Source: Parus major
Lineage: Eukaryota; Chordata; Aves; Passeriformes; Paridae
Length of the DNA: 64,000 nt
NCBI RefSeq assembly: GCF_001522545.3
Contig: NC_031770.1
Span: forward strand, 12,782,620-12,846,619
Reading direction: 5' to 3'
Below the pieces are notes generated by a model that worked only from the letters and a program-made list of their open reading frames with translations, was not told where the DNA came from and ran no database searches. This document shows positions 12,716 to 26,600 of the stretch, one piece after another. The position numbers and the translations under genes were made by a program. The first letter of the stretch is position 1. Each line of letters opens with the position of its first letter.

Positions 12716-13562
12716 CTTTTATTTTAGTCATGAAGCCTCTGAACTCATCCCTTATGGCAGCTGGAAAGGATTCTGACAGCTGATGATCCCAGGCTCCTGC
12801 ACTGGGTTTCTCCCAAAATCTCCCTATTCCAGAGTATCCATGGTGCTCTCTCAGCACCTGCTCCTCAATAGATGGAAGAAAACTGATCTGAAGTGAGGAT
12901 AACCATACAAACACACAACCACCTGAAGTTTTGTCTTGCAAAACAATGTTAAAAACAGATCTCATTTCAGCTGGAAATTCCTGCATGAAAGAGCTTGATT
13001 ACCAGCATAAGGTAATAAGTTAAATAACTCAGACAATCAGACACGAAAAGTACATTAGGAAGCTTTCAGCTCTCTGCTTTTGCTTTTTGAATCAAAATAT
13101 CAGAAATTCTTACATTTAATTGACGAAAATTGATATAATAGGTATTTATAGTTTATAAAGGGAAAATGGAGTTTATATGGAACATGTACTTTAAGTGGAT
13201 TCAAGGCAAAAGAGTTTAAAAGAAATATCAGAGGAGGTATAGGTATGTTACTGGTGCATAAACCAGTATAAACATATAAATGTAAGGGTTTTTTATTCCT
13301 TTCTGAAGGAAGAAAATAAGCACAATAAAAATTAGATTGCATCATACTAACTTATGACCAAGGGAGTGCAGAAAAAAGCATCAGGGAAAAACAGCTTTGA
13401 GACACAGGGTTAACAATCATGTTAAATATGTAAGTATTTGTATATGTGTCCCTATATTTTTTGGGTAATCACTCATAGTGTAATAGTGTGTTCAAAATTC
13501 TATTCATCTTGCACTTGCATCTCACGTTTTAAAAATTCATAAGCAAGAAGGTTTTATTTTTT

Positions 13563-13581
13563 ATCTCCCATAGTGGGAGAT
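13563..13581. repeat. Perfect 8-bp hairpin with 3-base loop
   Basis: ATCTCCCA (13563-13570), loop TAG and TGGGAGAT (13574-13581) form a perfect inverted repeat. One G-T wobble and three further T-A pairs can extend the stem outward to about 12 pairs (13559-13585). The outer arm on the left is T-rich and the one on the right A-rich. No transposon or gene context is visible. Confidence 0.8.
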
Positions 13582-16500
13582 GAAATCCAGAGACTTAGAA
13601 AAATCAGGAATCTCAGTAGGAAAGAAGAAAAAGATAATTTGTCTGTAATCTTTAAAGTTAGAATTATTCACCAAAGTTTTTTTTTAGATGAGCACCTAGA
13701 ACATTTCTGTTCCATTGGAAAATAATAAAATTGGTAGAAAAATGGAAATCCTTTAAGAAAATAAAAAAGAAGATGTTGATGATAACCACCCAAAAATCTT
13801 ATTATTTTTACATTGGATCTTGTGGTGTTTGGTAGGGTGTTTTAGTTCTGCCCTTTGTATTGCTTAAAGTCTGAAAAAGCTGTATCTTGAGATGCAGGCT
13901 GAAAATATAGCACCTCTTATAAAATCCCTTGTACCTCCTTCTGTGTGGGTTTGGGATATGGGTCTGATCTGCATTTCATGAAGTTTGGGTTTCTCAGTAG
14001 AAGGAAAACCCCTCACCAGGTCTTTCACGCTGAGTGCAGAAGGACCCTGACTGAAGAATAAAGAATAAATCAGCTGGTTTCTTGGACAGGGGTTCACACT
14101 CTGTATGCAGAGAAAAAAATGTTTTCAGTCCTGTGAAGGGCTAGGATCAATTACCAAAATACAAAGGCTGCACTGTGTTTGTCTGAAGAAGTCTTAGACA
14201 GGAATGCTGGCAAAGCTTTACTATTCCAAGTGAATTTGTGTGAGAGTTCAACGCTGCTGCAGATCCAGGTTGGGAGAGTGGAATCTGCTGGAGTTAGAGG
14301 GGCTTGGGATATATATTTTTCTCAGGTCTGGAAGTTTGCTTCTCATCAAATAGATGCACTTTTATATATGATCGAAAAAGTGTGGGAGTAAAACTTTCCA
14401 AGTGTGCTGTTCTTCTGTATTGATGTTGAATCAGTTACAGAGCCTGAATAAGGGACTTGTTTTGTCATGCCAAATTCAGATGGGAATAACGGTGCAGGTC
14501 ATTGTGTTGAGTGACCTGCGTTACACAATTTTGTTCTAGAACACAAATGTAGTTAACCTTGGAAATTATTGGTGCTCTGACTTGTCAAGCAGCAATTTGC
14601 ATTTGATCACGACTTAAAATTATTTTTGACAGTGGCCCAGGTAATGCAGTGTGCATTTATTAGGTTAGAATAAGCTTAAATCACATTGCTTTTTTTTTCC
14701 TAGGAAATGACTTAAATAGCTGCTAAAAACAAAGTCCCCATTTCATGTTTTCCATGAGTTTTCTCATGAAAAAGAATGCTTTCCTGAAGCTGAACATGAC
14801 TATCTGTGTGTTGTCAGAATTACCAGAAGCTGATCCTAAGGCCATGAAAATCAGTGGAAATATCTGGAATATGCCAGAAACTTTGGAGGAGGCTTCATTA
14901 TACTCAAGGAAAGAGCAGGCTCATAGGCTTATAAGAAATAAAATAAATAGAAATGTCCACATTTTATTAAATTGTAATGGTAACTGGTGTTTGTTATACA
15001 CAGACTGAAACATTCTGCCCACTTTGTTTGCAGATAGGACTAGTTAAAATCTAGAAAGGAGCAATTATTTCTAAATATTATCATTATTATCTGAATAATT
15101 ACATGAGTGTGAATACTGCACAAATATTACTTGAATTATATTCAGTGAAAAATGGCATTTACAGAACAGAGCAGTCATAGGATAATACTGAGCATTGCAA
15201 GTTCTGCAAGGTCTGCTTGCAATGCAATCACCAGTATCTTGTTCTACTTGAGAAGAATGTCTTGAGAGAGAAGAAAGGACTTAATCTGTGTTCTTTGTTC
15301 ACTGTGAAAAATCTAACAGCTTTAAGTTAGAGTTGCATGCATGATGCTAAACCTGATTAAATATTTTTGAGAATAAAATTGTAAAAAACTTCATACTACA
15401 TGTATCTTTTAGAAAAGGAGAATAACTGAGAAATACTTGTAACTGTCTATCTAGGAAATAATGGCTTTTATGTCAGTACACTCAGATTTAGTGCTATTAA
15501 TAATAATGTAAAGTTCTCATATGCTATTTTTCATCTGGAAATAAAAATTGGCTTGGGAAATTCATCTCAGCCCCGTGTCACAATAAGACTCATGAAGTGA
15601 TTAAAGGGAGGACATCAGCTCAGAGAGACAGCCCTTCTGTTCCAGGCTGGTGCTCTAACCAAACAATCAATATTCATTTTGGATGCACCAGGTCCATCAA
15701 GGAACACAGAGCAGATCACAGCTAGTGATCAAGCAGTTTATTTCCAAGGAAGGGTTATTCAGAAACAAAACAAGCAACTCCTCAAGTCTGAGTTTTAATA
15801 TTTTAGGGAGTCCAGAAGAGCACACTGATAATATCCATGAGCTCTCCAAAGATTTAATGTCTGTAACACAGTAAATGCTGCATAAAAATGATACTCAAGG
15901 CATTTTAAAGAGATGTTCTATTACCACAGCATACCTATATTTCAGTTGAATTAAGGGACATAAACCTGTTTTATGTGTTTAAAGTAGTTTCAGCTTGCAA
16001 CCTAGTAAATGTTACTGCTTACTACCTGGACGAGTTTGTGCATCACTAGGAGACACAGTCAAAGTCAATACACAAAATATTTGTAGCAAAGAAGTGAGAC
16101 AGAGGGTTTTATTCAATAGCATTGCAATTATTGACCTCAAATGCTTTGATGAAGTTAGGCATCACACTTCAATTGAACAGTCAGTAGAAATATGTGTTAT
16201 ATGGAGTTATGGCTATGTGGGAATGATACATCCAGGAGAATTAAATAAATACCAGAGTATTTTGATGGTGTCTTGGTTTGATCTTAAGCAGCTATGCAGG
16301 CTCTCTTTTTTTGCTTTTTTCCCTAACATCTGTGTTATATAAGTGATGCTGGTTTAAGCTTTTGATAATGTGCTATTCTGTTGTCTTTGAATTATGAAGG
16401 TTCACAAACAGAGCTAATGTCTTAGGTCAGTTCATTTAGGAAAGAAAAAGGAAAAGAGAATAATCATTTATTTATAAGTTAAAGAGAATGACTTTTACAG

Positions 16501-18515
16501 AACTCTTTTCTGTATCTGTATCATCAACTCTTTCACTGCCAACACAATTAACCCAAGTACACTCTTATTAAATATTATTTATTAGAAGCAAAATGCACAT
16601 TGAAGCTCCAGGCTTTTAAAAAGTGGCTTACACACTAAACTTGTTGCATTGAACCAAGCATACTAAAGTCTAATTTTGCCTTAATATTTAATAAAGATGA
16701 TGACATACTGATGGTGAAGATGGTAGAAATACTGTCTAGGTGGATTTATTGTCACATATCTAGAGGGGAGGCAAAGAACAAGAAATATTCTTTGTGCTAA
16801 ATAGAACCACACGAATAGTTATGCATTTGCAATAGTAAGATTTATTTTAAATAGTTCTTTAGTAGCAGGGTTTCCATTTGACTAAAAAATGGCAAATGAA
16901 GAAAATTCATTTTTTAAGGAAGGGTGGAAGGGGTGGAGGTTGCAGACAGCTGTAGCTCTGTTAACATGACCTCAATACTATGCAAAGCTTTAGGAAAAAA
17001 AATTGACAATGTAGCAGAACTAGCTACAATAATAAACATAGGGAATAGACTGTATTCCTTTTTCAAAGAAAGAAAACAACAATTGTACTTAAAGACGACA
17101 TACTGAACCAGTTTAGGACCAAAGGAATGCAGACTAAAGTAGGCAAAATCCCTTAAAATCAAAATCAAAACATTTTTACATTTTTTCCCTGGAGGCTTGG
17201 ATCATGTAAATTGTATTAGTGCTTCTTTCTTGTTTTTACACTTTTAAATTGTTCTAGTTCTGAATTCTTACCAAATTATTCAGGGAATATTTATTTCTAG
17301 TAATCAGTGATCATACTACTTTTTATTTCAATGTAGGTTTTAGATTGGAATGTGGCTGTAAGTAAAATGATGCATTTTAGCTGAACTGGAAGCCTTTGCA
17401 TCTTTTCCAGCACATGTCTTTGCAAGGTTGGCCTACATCCTGATAAATAATTACCAGGTTGAAAAATTCTTTGGAACTTTTGCTTGCCTATAACTGATTC
17501 AGTATTTCAGACATCTGTCGTCATGGGGCTTTGGTTAAATTACCTATTCTTGCCTGTTTTGTTGTGAGTATAGTGATGAAATTTTTACATTGATAGTTAT
17601 TGTCAGCAGTGCAGGAGGTTTGACACCAGCTGATAGCTTGGTGCTCTCAGCCACTATGAGCTTTCCATGCCACATCACTCAAATTAGGACTTCCGTGTTT
17701 ATAGACAAATTTTTCTCCCTGATCCTACATTTAAAAATTAATCTGTCTGGATGTATCAGCAGTCTGAAACAAAGTAAGTCAAAAGAAGCTACCTCCTGTG
17801 AATTCTAGTTCTGTCTAAAGAGAATTAAAATTATAAAGAAGTCATCAGTAAAAGAGATGAAAAGCCAATTTTTTGTGGTTTTTTCCCTTGATCTTTATTG
17901 CATACAGTTTATATTCACAGTTAATTTTTCTTACTGCTTCTGTAAGTATAATGCTGGATGTGAGGACACGATGTACAGCCAGTCTTTTAGAACATGTTTC
18001 AGAGAAGAATTTCATTGCAATTTCTGTTATGTGTTTTTGAATGTTCAGTATTTTGCTGAAGCCCTATTTTCCCAGCTCGGTGCCACAGGCCTAGGACAAG
18101 GCTCTGTCTTCTAATGAAAAGGTGAGATCACAGGAGAGGAAGAAGTTTATGACCAGAGCCTTGTTCTTACAGGCTGGCAGGTTATTTTAATCATCAGCCA
18201 AAGCACAGAAGCCCCTGCTTGTTACTGAAACCTTCTTCACCTTTGGGAGCAATGTTCTGTGACATTAAGGAACTTTATGACAAAATAATACCATTTACCA
18301 CCTAATGAGCTACAAGATAACAGACATTTAAGATGAAGGTTAATATTGAAAGAGACTGGAGTTCTTTGTTCTTTCTTTCTCTTCAGTTTGCCAAGTGAGT
18401 GGAAGATTGTGCCTGTCTGCTCATCCCTGAGGAAGGAGCAGTGTTCAGCTCTGCCACAGCAGTTCTGACTCAATGCCTGTCACATCATTTTCCCAAAGAT
18501 AATTAATTTCCTTGA

Positions 18516-18536
18516 TTTTTTTTTTTTTTTTTTTTT
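18516..18536. repeat. Poly(T) tract of 21 bases
   Basis: This is an uninterrupted T run. CR1 does not end in poly(A), and no retroposed gene copy is recognisable on the minus strand upstream of the tract. It is therefore treated as simple low-complexity sequence. Confidence 0.9.
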
Positions 18537-18621
18537 ACCAAAGGTGGCATGCCTTCTACTCTGTTGGGATAAGCAAGTCTTTTACTCCCTTTTCCTTCCT
18601 CTGCTCACTTGCTCATGGAAA

Positions 18622-18651
18622 TGTGTGTGCATGTGTGCGTGTGTGTGTGTA
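18622..18651. repeat. Imperfect (TG)n microsatellite
   Basis: This is a run of TG/CG dinucleotides with two interruptions ('gcatg' and 'gcg') and a pure GT stretch at its right end. The interruptions suggest an old and only moderately variable locus. Confidence 0.9.
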
Positions 18652-19837
18652 CAGCCAAACAAACCATAGCATCTCGTCACTCATCCCATCATTGTCTCTT
18701 TGGGAGTGCTGCAGTAATAATGTTTAATTAGTTTAGATTTAAAATGTAGAACTAGCCTGAAACTGGACTTTAGTAGATAAGTAGTTCATTTCATAAAGGG
18801 ATGACTCATTTAATAACCATGTGGGTCCACTAATGAGATGGCAGGAAGCAGGGACAGTTTTTAGGTCAGGAGAACAGGCTAAAGTTTAGCCTTTAAACTA
18901 TGTGCAAAGTGGTTTAATATATTTTCTTTTTGTACCAACACAATCTTCTTGACTTAGATGGGCCACTTATTTTTATGGCCAAATAAGTTTAGACTTATGG
19001 CACAAGTCTCAAATTTACATACACATACGGAAGAGTCATTTAAAAACAGAGCACAGAATGAAAAAATTTACAAGTTCAAAGGCAGCAAGTTCAACTCAGC
19101 CCTTTGTCTACACTTCATTAAATAATTTTCCCCTAAAGTCCTTATACACACTGCTGTAGCCATTTAGGTTTTTTTTCAGCACTTTTTAAGAGGGGAGTGG
19201 TCTGGCCCACACCACTTTGACTACCTTGGCCTGAGATGAGGACTTGCAGTGCCTCAGTCATCAAATCTTAGGCGACTCATGTCCAGGTGCCTTCATCCCC
19301 AGACTCCCCACCAAGTTCCTGGCTTTTTCTTGGGCTGGCAAAGGCAGAGGTAGCTTGGGTGAGCCTGAAGAGGGCCACTTCAGAACTGAAAACCTTTTTC
19401 TGAGTGACCTTTTACTATTTTGTCAGAACAGTACATTTCTATACCAAAAAAGATGGCTTAAATGGGTACAAAATTCCTTTGTACATGTTTTATTAGTGTC
19501 AGATGTATAATAAGGTCCCAAAATTAGACCAGTTCCCTTGATCAACATTCAGATAATTTAGACAAAAAGTATTCTTCCCATTCTGTCACATTCTTGAAGC
19601 ATGAGGGTAGGACTTAAACAAGATGTTCTCAGTATTTTTAAATGGGAAATTATAAAGGTACTAGGTAATTTATAGGAAGGTATGTTTATTCTGTGGAAGC
19701 ATCTTAAAGGGAACCTTTATCACCCTTCCCTGAGTGTGAATAAAAAAAATACCCTTTTAGTTATTATTCCATTCAAAAAATGACCCAGAGGAAAATATTA
19801 TTCTTATTTATAGAGTAACATCCATAATGCAGTTTGT

Positions 19838-19893
19838 AAAAAACCAAACAAACAAAACAAACAAACAAACAAACAAAAAACACAACAAAAAAA
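19838..19893. repeat. (AAAC)n-type simple repeat
   Basis: An A-rich tetranucleotide repeat of AAAC/CAAA units, with an uninterrupted core at about 19857-19877, decays into 'cacaacaaaa'. On the complementary strand it reads as a TTTG repeat. The open frame crossing it on the minus strand, rich in valine, phenylalanine and cysteine, is an artefact of the repeat. Confidence 0.9.
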
Positions 19894-22800
19894 GTTATAC
19901 TATGGAAAAGTGATGCATTTTGCAGCCTGAGTGTAAAGTACAAGAATGAGCTTTTTGTGAGGAAGGAGTAGGAAATGCATGGACATAAACAAGAAATCCC
20001 ACTGTTCACCAGGAGTTATGCTCCAGAGTGTGTGAAAAAATAGAAAGTGAACTATGGTAGGAGAGTATATAATCTCTTGCACAAGCTCTGTAGATTGTGT
20101 TTATTTTGTGTCAGGGTGTCTGCAGTTCCCAGCACTCGCACTTCTGCCCCGTGGCTCCCACTGTGAGTTCTGCTGTCTGGAGAGGCTCTGAGTGCTGGAC
20201 TCAAAGCCTGCAGCAAGCACAGCCAAGGGGTACTTGATTTTCCTTTTGTTGCTGTGTGTTCATTTGTGTCTTCCCTCTCCCCTAATTGTGTCAGAATCAT
20301 TCAAACCAGGTAAATGGAGATCACCAGGAGAGAGGTGGCAAGTAAATAAATAAATAAGCCCCCCACTAACAATCGGGGAATATTTCTGAGTAGTTTGCTT
20401 AAAGAAAAAATTTGCAAGGGTCCTCTATTTCTTTCTGTGAATGCACTTTTAGCTTGTATCTTTTTTTTTTTTTTCCTGAGGAATGTAGAACATTTTCTCT
20501 TATTTTTGTATGGTGGAATTAATAAATAAATGGTGTTAGCTTCATTCATGGTAACAGTGCAGATGACCATATTGCTAAAATGTTGTTGTCTTTCTCTGCC
20601 AAAAGGAGTAAAGGGCTTCCATTGTGTCTTCCTCCATTTATACTTTATTGGTGAATCATTACATTTAGAATCAGGATATTAATTCAAAATAAAAGCTGGT
20701 GGCAAGGAAAACTTCTGCAGGTAGGTTGCTCTTCCCACATTTTGACTGACAATAAAATGTAGCTGGCAGACTGACTATTAACTCTTGGCATTACTGGAGG
20801 GTTTTTCTATTTAGGTCTGTCAATAAAAAAAACCAAAACTTAGTTTTAGGCTCTCCATTACTTTGACATTTCCATGCTAACTAGACTCTAGCTGTAATGC
20901 AAAAATCAAAAAATCCTCATTAGGTTTTATTAATTACATAATGGATGAATTTATTTGACATGTAATTTATTTAATATCACACAAGCAGCAAATACAGTTA
21001 TACTTCCTAACACATCAGCTTAATAATGAAAGTTATATAACATGCATTTAAAGGGTATTTAAAAATAAAGCTGGGTTAACTTCCAAGTTGTCGTGGTTTT
21101 AAAAGTAAAAATGAAAAATTATTAACTGGTGAAGTGACATAAATGTGAAAATTAAAGAGTTGGACAAGTCATGAGACTGCTACTGAAATAAGGAATTTTC
21201 ATGGTTATTTTCCTGATCAGTAAGATTTCATCATGTAATGCTGATTTGGTTTGAAGATTTTTCTATGCTCTTTGTCTTTATTAAGAGCAGTTATTTTTGT
21301 TCAGAGAAACTATGTGGATATACTTTAAAAACACCATTTCCCTGTTTCTCCCATGGGTATATCAATAGGTGGTTCAGTGAGTGGACATAAATAGGCAAAA
21401 TATATTTTGCCTGTGTAGATCTGTACATTCCCACACAGACATAACTGGAATTAAATACACAGCTAGCAGAAAAGAGCATATCACTTCTAGGTATATAAAG
21501 GCAAGGGCTCAGATATTCCCACAGAGGAGAGCTTAAAAATCTTTGTTTTTTTCAGGAACAATGGATCTGTTAAGTGATTAAAAGTGAAATGAGAGTTCAA
21601 ACCTTATAGGTATTCTATCTGTGAAGCAGCATAACCATCAGAGCCTTACATTAAAAATTCTCTCCAAGAAATCTCAGTGGAATGACAGGTCCTAATTTCT
21701 GTGGAGCCAAGAGAAGCAAAATATTTACTTTTTTATATCACCCGTCTTTAAACTTCACTCCTTTAAAATCCTTCACTTCATGCAACAGGGGAAGCAAAAG
21801 GGACACATAATAGACTTCCTTTTGCAGGTGGAACAAAGATGGATGGCACTTTTATCCTTGGCTTCTTTGTTGCTCCCCAAATCTATCCCTCTTTGAACAA
21901 TCTGCCACTACTCTGTGCCAGCAGGAGCTTTAGAAGAAGGCCATCTGCACTGCCTGCTACATTAGGGGACAGATTCCCTTAATTCCTGATGTACTGGAAT
22001 GGCTCAGTGTCCAGAATGGGATTTCTGGCCATGGTGTTTTTGGGGATGGGACAGGGGCAAAGATCCGGCAGACCCTGGTAATGCTGCTGAGTGAGAAATG
22101 GCCATTTACTCCCAGAACTGCAGAGCTGGACACAGCACACAGCCAGCTTACCCTTCAAAGCTAAATGCAAGGTTTATTGTTCTTTTTTTTAAGTACCAAC
22201 AAATAAATGGGAGATTTTGAGGAAGGTTTTCATGGGCGTGTTTCAAGTGGATCACTGAAGTTCTGCGGTTCGCTGCAGACAACGTGGAGCTTTCAGCTGC
22301 AGAGAAGGGTCACCAGTTGTTTATACAGTGGCAGTACTCAAGAGGATCCTGTTATGCTATGCAAGGATGGAAAAGTGAAAATTCTTGTCTGGAATGTGCT
22401 TCCACTGCAATAAATCATGCTTCATCCTTAGTTCTATCTCTGCTGTACGCCAAGAGAAAAGGTTGTTTGGATAATTTAGAGACCAGGCAGAGTTTTCTTC
22501 TCTTAAATTCACTCCAAAATATGACTACTCCTAAGTGTTTTCTGGACACCCATCTTCCTGTTCCCCTTCTGAAACTTCTCTTGTGCCCTTATTGCAAGCC
22601 CTGTTTTTGGAAAGACTGTTGGGGTATTCCCCATGAAACAGAGAGGAGGTCATCTTCCCATATCCCTTCTGTTCAAGGAGAGAATTGCATCAGTTAAAAG
22701 ATCTACTTCTTCCAGCAAGATCATTGACCTGTCTTCCTCTTACCCTCGGTCTAACAGGTGAGCTGAAGATTGGTGGAAGCCATTCCCCCAGGAAGAAAAC

Positions 22801-23471
22801 ATGTTTAAATATTATTTTTAATTTAGACTCTTTTCTGATTGATTATACTTAATTGGCATTCCATCTGTTTTGCTCATCCTGAGTCTTTGTTACATAATTG
22901 CCATTTTTAAAAGACAAAAGCGAATTTAGTAATTTCCTCAGACGAGTCCTGAAAGCCTCTCTGAAGATACAGATATTTATTGATCTGAATGACAGAGGGG
23001 AGGCATCAGATATTGAAGCTCATCTGTGTTCTCTTTTGAGGTATACACAACTTCATTGTAGTAGTTTAAAAATAATAGTAAGTTCTCCTTCTTGTCTCAT
23101 TAAGAAATGATAAAACTTGGTAGTGCCCTTTTGGGACCTGTTACCAGAATAGTTTTGGCCTTTTTGCAAGGTTCCCTTCAGTGCTGAGCAGGAATTGCTT
23201 GTGTTGCACTGGAGGTACAGCTCTCTTTAAACCAGGGGGATCATAGGCAGTGCTAAAGTCAGATCCAGGAAGGAGACTGTCATCAGAAACACAGGACATC
23301 AAAATTTTTAAGGAAACATGTAGGATGGGGAATCCTTAATTAGATTTTAAGTACATAGAAGAATTTGACGCCTTACTTTAAGTATTATGTCCAACAAGGA
23401 GAGAAATCCAGGTCACTGCCAACATAGGCTTGTTCTGCACCGGGGAACATTTACAGAACATTCCCACTATT

Positions 23472-23667
23472 GCAGCTCCACTGACATTAGTGGTAGGACG
23501 AGCTGCAGCTTTCACAGCTCTCCAGCACCAGCAGCTGTTTCAGCACTGTGCTAATTAGATTGGCACTGAGCTGCTTTCATAGACATGATGCTGCTGACAG
23601 CTGCTGGGGTGCCATCCACACTAGGGCTGCCAGCACTGATAAAGCTGTAGTAGTGTTGGGAGCTGTG
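23472..23667. repeat. Nested inverted-repeat cluster (possible structured RNA or decayed MITE)
   Basis: This G+C-richer island holds three overlapping inverted repeats. The first pairs GCAGCTC (23472-23478) with GAGCTGC (23500-23506), enclosing CACT/AGTG. The second pairs CCAGCAGCTG (23528-23537) with CAGCTGCTGG (23598-23607) and continues inward as TCAGCA (23540-23545) with TGCTGA (23592-23597), making a 16-pair stem with one 2-base bulge. The third, outer one pairs CACAGCTC (23513-23520) with GAGCTGTG (23660-23667), and similarity extends inward for about 15 bases with a gap and a mismatch. The second and third stems are nested. The block could be a decayed palindromic DNA transposon, an old amniote interspersed repeat, a structured RNA, or a chance effect of many AGCTG words. 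No open frame or known family is evident. Confidence 0.55.
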
Positions 23668-26600
23668 GCAATTATTTGTAAGTAAAACTGAGATCTGTGG
23701 GCTGAAGTTATAGTATGTGTGTGTATGAATGCATATATGTGATTTAATTCTTTCCCTGTTTTCCCCTGGCATCCTACTCACATATATGCATTGCTGATGG
23801 TTTGTGAAAAGCTGAAAATCTCATGAGTCACAAATCTTCTGGCTTGATGGAGGTAGAGTGGAGGGAGCAGGAAGGTTTCATATTTGGGATCCAGGAGCTG
23901 AAGTACAGTGAGTCTGGGTGAGAGTAAACTAGGGATAATAATGATCTCAATGTGCACTGTGCTAGTGGTGATGAGCTGTGTATTGATTGTTAAGGGAGAT
24001 TAAAATCTTTCAATGCCCAACGTGAGCTGGTCTCATCCACATGTCTCTGTATGTGATGCCTGTTTTCTCTATCAAATCAAGATCTGTTGGCATGAACAAA
24101 GCATATTTCTAATGGAGTATAATTTATAAATATAAAGCATTAGAAAGGTGTCAGTACATGTGAATGTGTCAGATCATTCATTTTTCCTACAATGTTTTGT
24201 CATTTCTCCTAAAACTTTAAAAGAAGTAGAAACGCTTTATTGAAATTATAAATCTAATCTTTTCTTCCATTTTCCTTACTCTTTTACCCAAAGTACCATA
24301 GTACTTGATAGGTTTTTTCCTTTGTTGCTTATAAGCACTGCTTGGCTTGGCACAGGCGACAGGTTACTTAATAAATTCTTAAAAGGACAGGTAATTAAAA
24401 GGATACTGTTGGCCAAAGAAAGAACACCATTGTCCACCTGCCCCATCCCTTTCTAATGTATAACTAGAATGACATTTTTCACAAGTAGCCCTTGGACCTC
24501 AAATTGAAATAGTTTTCAGGAAAAATCAGAGACATGAGAAATCAGAGACATGGCATTTCTGCAGAATGTCTTTTTCCCTGCATGCAAACCTATGAAAACA
24601 AGTGAGAACAAAATTTCTGAGGGAGCCTGTTTAAACCATCCTGTACTCCACAGAATAGTTTAAAGGAAAGTTCAGATACTTTTCCACATTTATGGATGTC
24701 AGCAAAACAACTTTTTAAATTGTGTGAAGTGACATGTGACATATCCTTCCCCTTTCTCCCCAATTTTAGTATGAATTTTAGCATTTGCTTTAGCAAAACT
24801 AGCAGTGTTCCCTCTGCTCCAATGCCTATACCCATACAGAGGCCCAAAATCAATGCCCAGCTCCTTTTCCAGAGAAATGCACACACACTCAAGAAAATGA
24901 AATAGTCATTTGCAGCTAAATTGCCTGTGGCAGACATTCAGAAGAACTCTTCTGTTTGTCTGATAAATCACCCACCCAGCCGTGTGAATGCTTGGTTCTA
25001 ACCATTCTTTTACACAACCCCACACTCACACAGAGTTTAGTTTAAAAAGCCTTATAGTCTACATCAAGTAAATTTTGTTGAATAGGAAAGAAAATTCTAA
25101 CTTGTTTGAACTGTTCTATCTAAAATATCTATGCACCTCTTTGTCCTTTTTTATTTTATATAAAAGTTATCATTTTTTTTCTGAGGAAAGTTAATTGTTT
25201 TGGAAAATATAACATCTATGTCAAATGTAGATTCACCAAATGTTGATTACTTTGTTGTATTTAAAGCACAAAATAGAAATAAAGATGTGTATTGAAGTAC
25301 CTATTCTGGATTCATTAGAAGGAAATACATGCAAAGAAAGTCAATTCCTATGTCCCTTAGTAAGTATCATCTCTTCTGAAACATGATAAAAGCAGTTGTG
25401 AACTCCACAGGCATTTGAGACCATAAGAAAATTGCCATGAAAGGTCTACCAAAAAACAATCTAGCAGATGATAAGCATATTTATTATAAATCAATAAAAA
25501 TATTTTGCTAGGTGAGGCCGTGCATTAGCTCTGCTGCTGTTTTGTGTAGCTAATTTCAAGTCCTTAAGCCTCTGTAGCACTTCATAGTTAAAAGAAAACT
25601 TCTGTTAAGTGGGGATGATAGAGCTGCCTGTCACACTGTTTGTCTTTTCCTAGTTCTTGTAAATACAATCCTCAAATAAATATAAAAATTTATATTCAAA
25701 AGCAACTAAAAATGTTCATGGCTGCCTTACGTGTCTGGAAAAAAGTTGAAGCCCTTCATCAACTTCAATAGTGAGGTTTTTCTAGAATTAGTCAATTTAA
25801 ACTAAGGTTTCCCATGGTTTGATAAGGAATAAAATTTTTGCAAATCTGTACCTGGCAATGTGAACCTTGGACAACCTAAATTCTCTCATCCTCCACTCAT
25901 TGTGGATGATATTTTGAATGTGAAAATAATTGGAGGTTTCTGTAACCGGTGTCTGTTCAATGATTTCACAGTACATTCCTAATCCCTGTTAGCTTGTATT
26001 ATTCTTGGTCCTTTTCATTGTCTGCCAGTCCATGTTCTTTTCCCAAGGGATCCCATCATTTCATTCCTACAGAAGGGTTCAGTTTGCAGCTGTGACCCTG
26101 CAAAACTCTCTTTACAGTATAACAGGCCCAGAGCAGAGGATCAGTACTATTGCACACACACCTTTTCCCATGGGCAGGGGAGGGTTCCAGGCTGAGGTTG
26201 CAGAGGGTTTTTTCCTGATTTCCAGCTCCTAAGCCTTTCCAAGCAAGAGAAGCACAGGCAGCAGAAGAGCTGGAGGCAGACACTTGGCAAGGGCTCCCAG
26301 CAAGCCGTGCTTAGGAGGTGCTCCACAGATGAGAGGGACCAAGGCATGGTGGAGCCACTTCAGGGATCAGAGATGTGTCCATTTTTCCTCATCTATCTCC
26401 ATTCCCCTTTCCATTCATCATTTCTGACTTTGCCTAGCTTTGCTCCAGAATTTGCGGTCGTAGCATTGAGGAAGTAAATAAAAGAAACCTGAAAATAAAT
26501 CTTTAAACAGTGTTTTCAAACCTCACTGAAAACTGTGTGAGACATTTCTAATTAGAAACAGAAGTAGAAATCAAACATCAAAAGGCAGCATGGGATAAAA

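Larger units (their letters stand above)
12716..23471. other. Long unassigned, transposon-poor non-coding stretch
   Basis: More than 10 kb contain no recognisable CR1, LTR or gene. The sequence is A+T-rich with poly(T) tracts (18516-18536, about 20461-20474), a TG microsatellite (18622-18651), an AAAC-rich repeat (19838-19893) and a short perfect hairpin (13563-13581). Open frames such as 15995-16342 (115 codons) and 22284-22697 (137 codons) carry no known domain. Two slightly G+C-richer patches (about 19195-19410 and 20100-20230) are unassigned. The block may be an intron or a gene-poor region. Confidence 0.6.

Noticed and set aside
14688..14720. Strong acceptor-like 'cttttttttttcctag' type sequence
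   Set aside because: All three frames after the AG meet stops within about eight codons and no donor follows. Poly(T) plus AG is common by chance.
15600..15790. Possible third LTR (minus-strand AATAAA near 15740)
   Set aside because: No TATA-like box, CCAAT box or TG...CA ends could be placed. A lone AATAAA is not enough.
22284..22697. 137-codon plus-strand open frame
   Set aside because: No recognisable domain. The composition is irregular, and the length is within what chance gives in 64 kb.
25670..25700. A+T-only near-palindrome (AATATAAA / TTTATATT)
   Set aside because: Such symmetry is expected often in A+T-rich DNA and carries little information.
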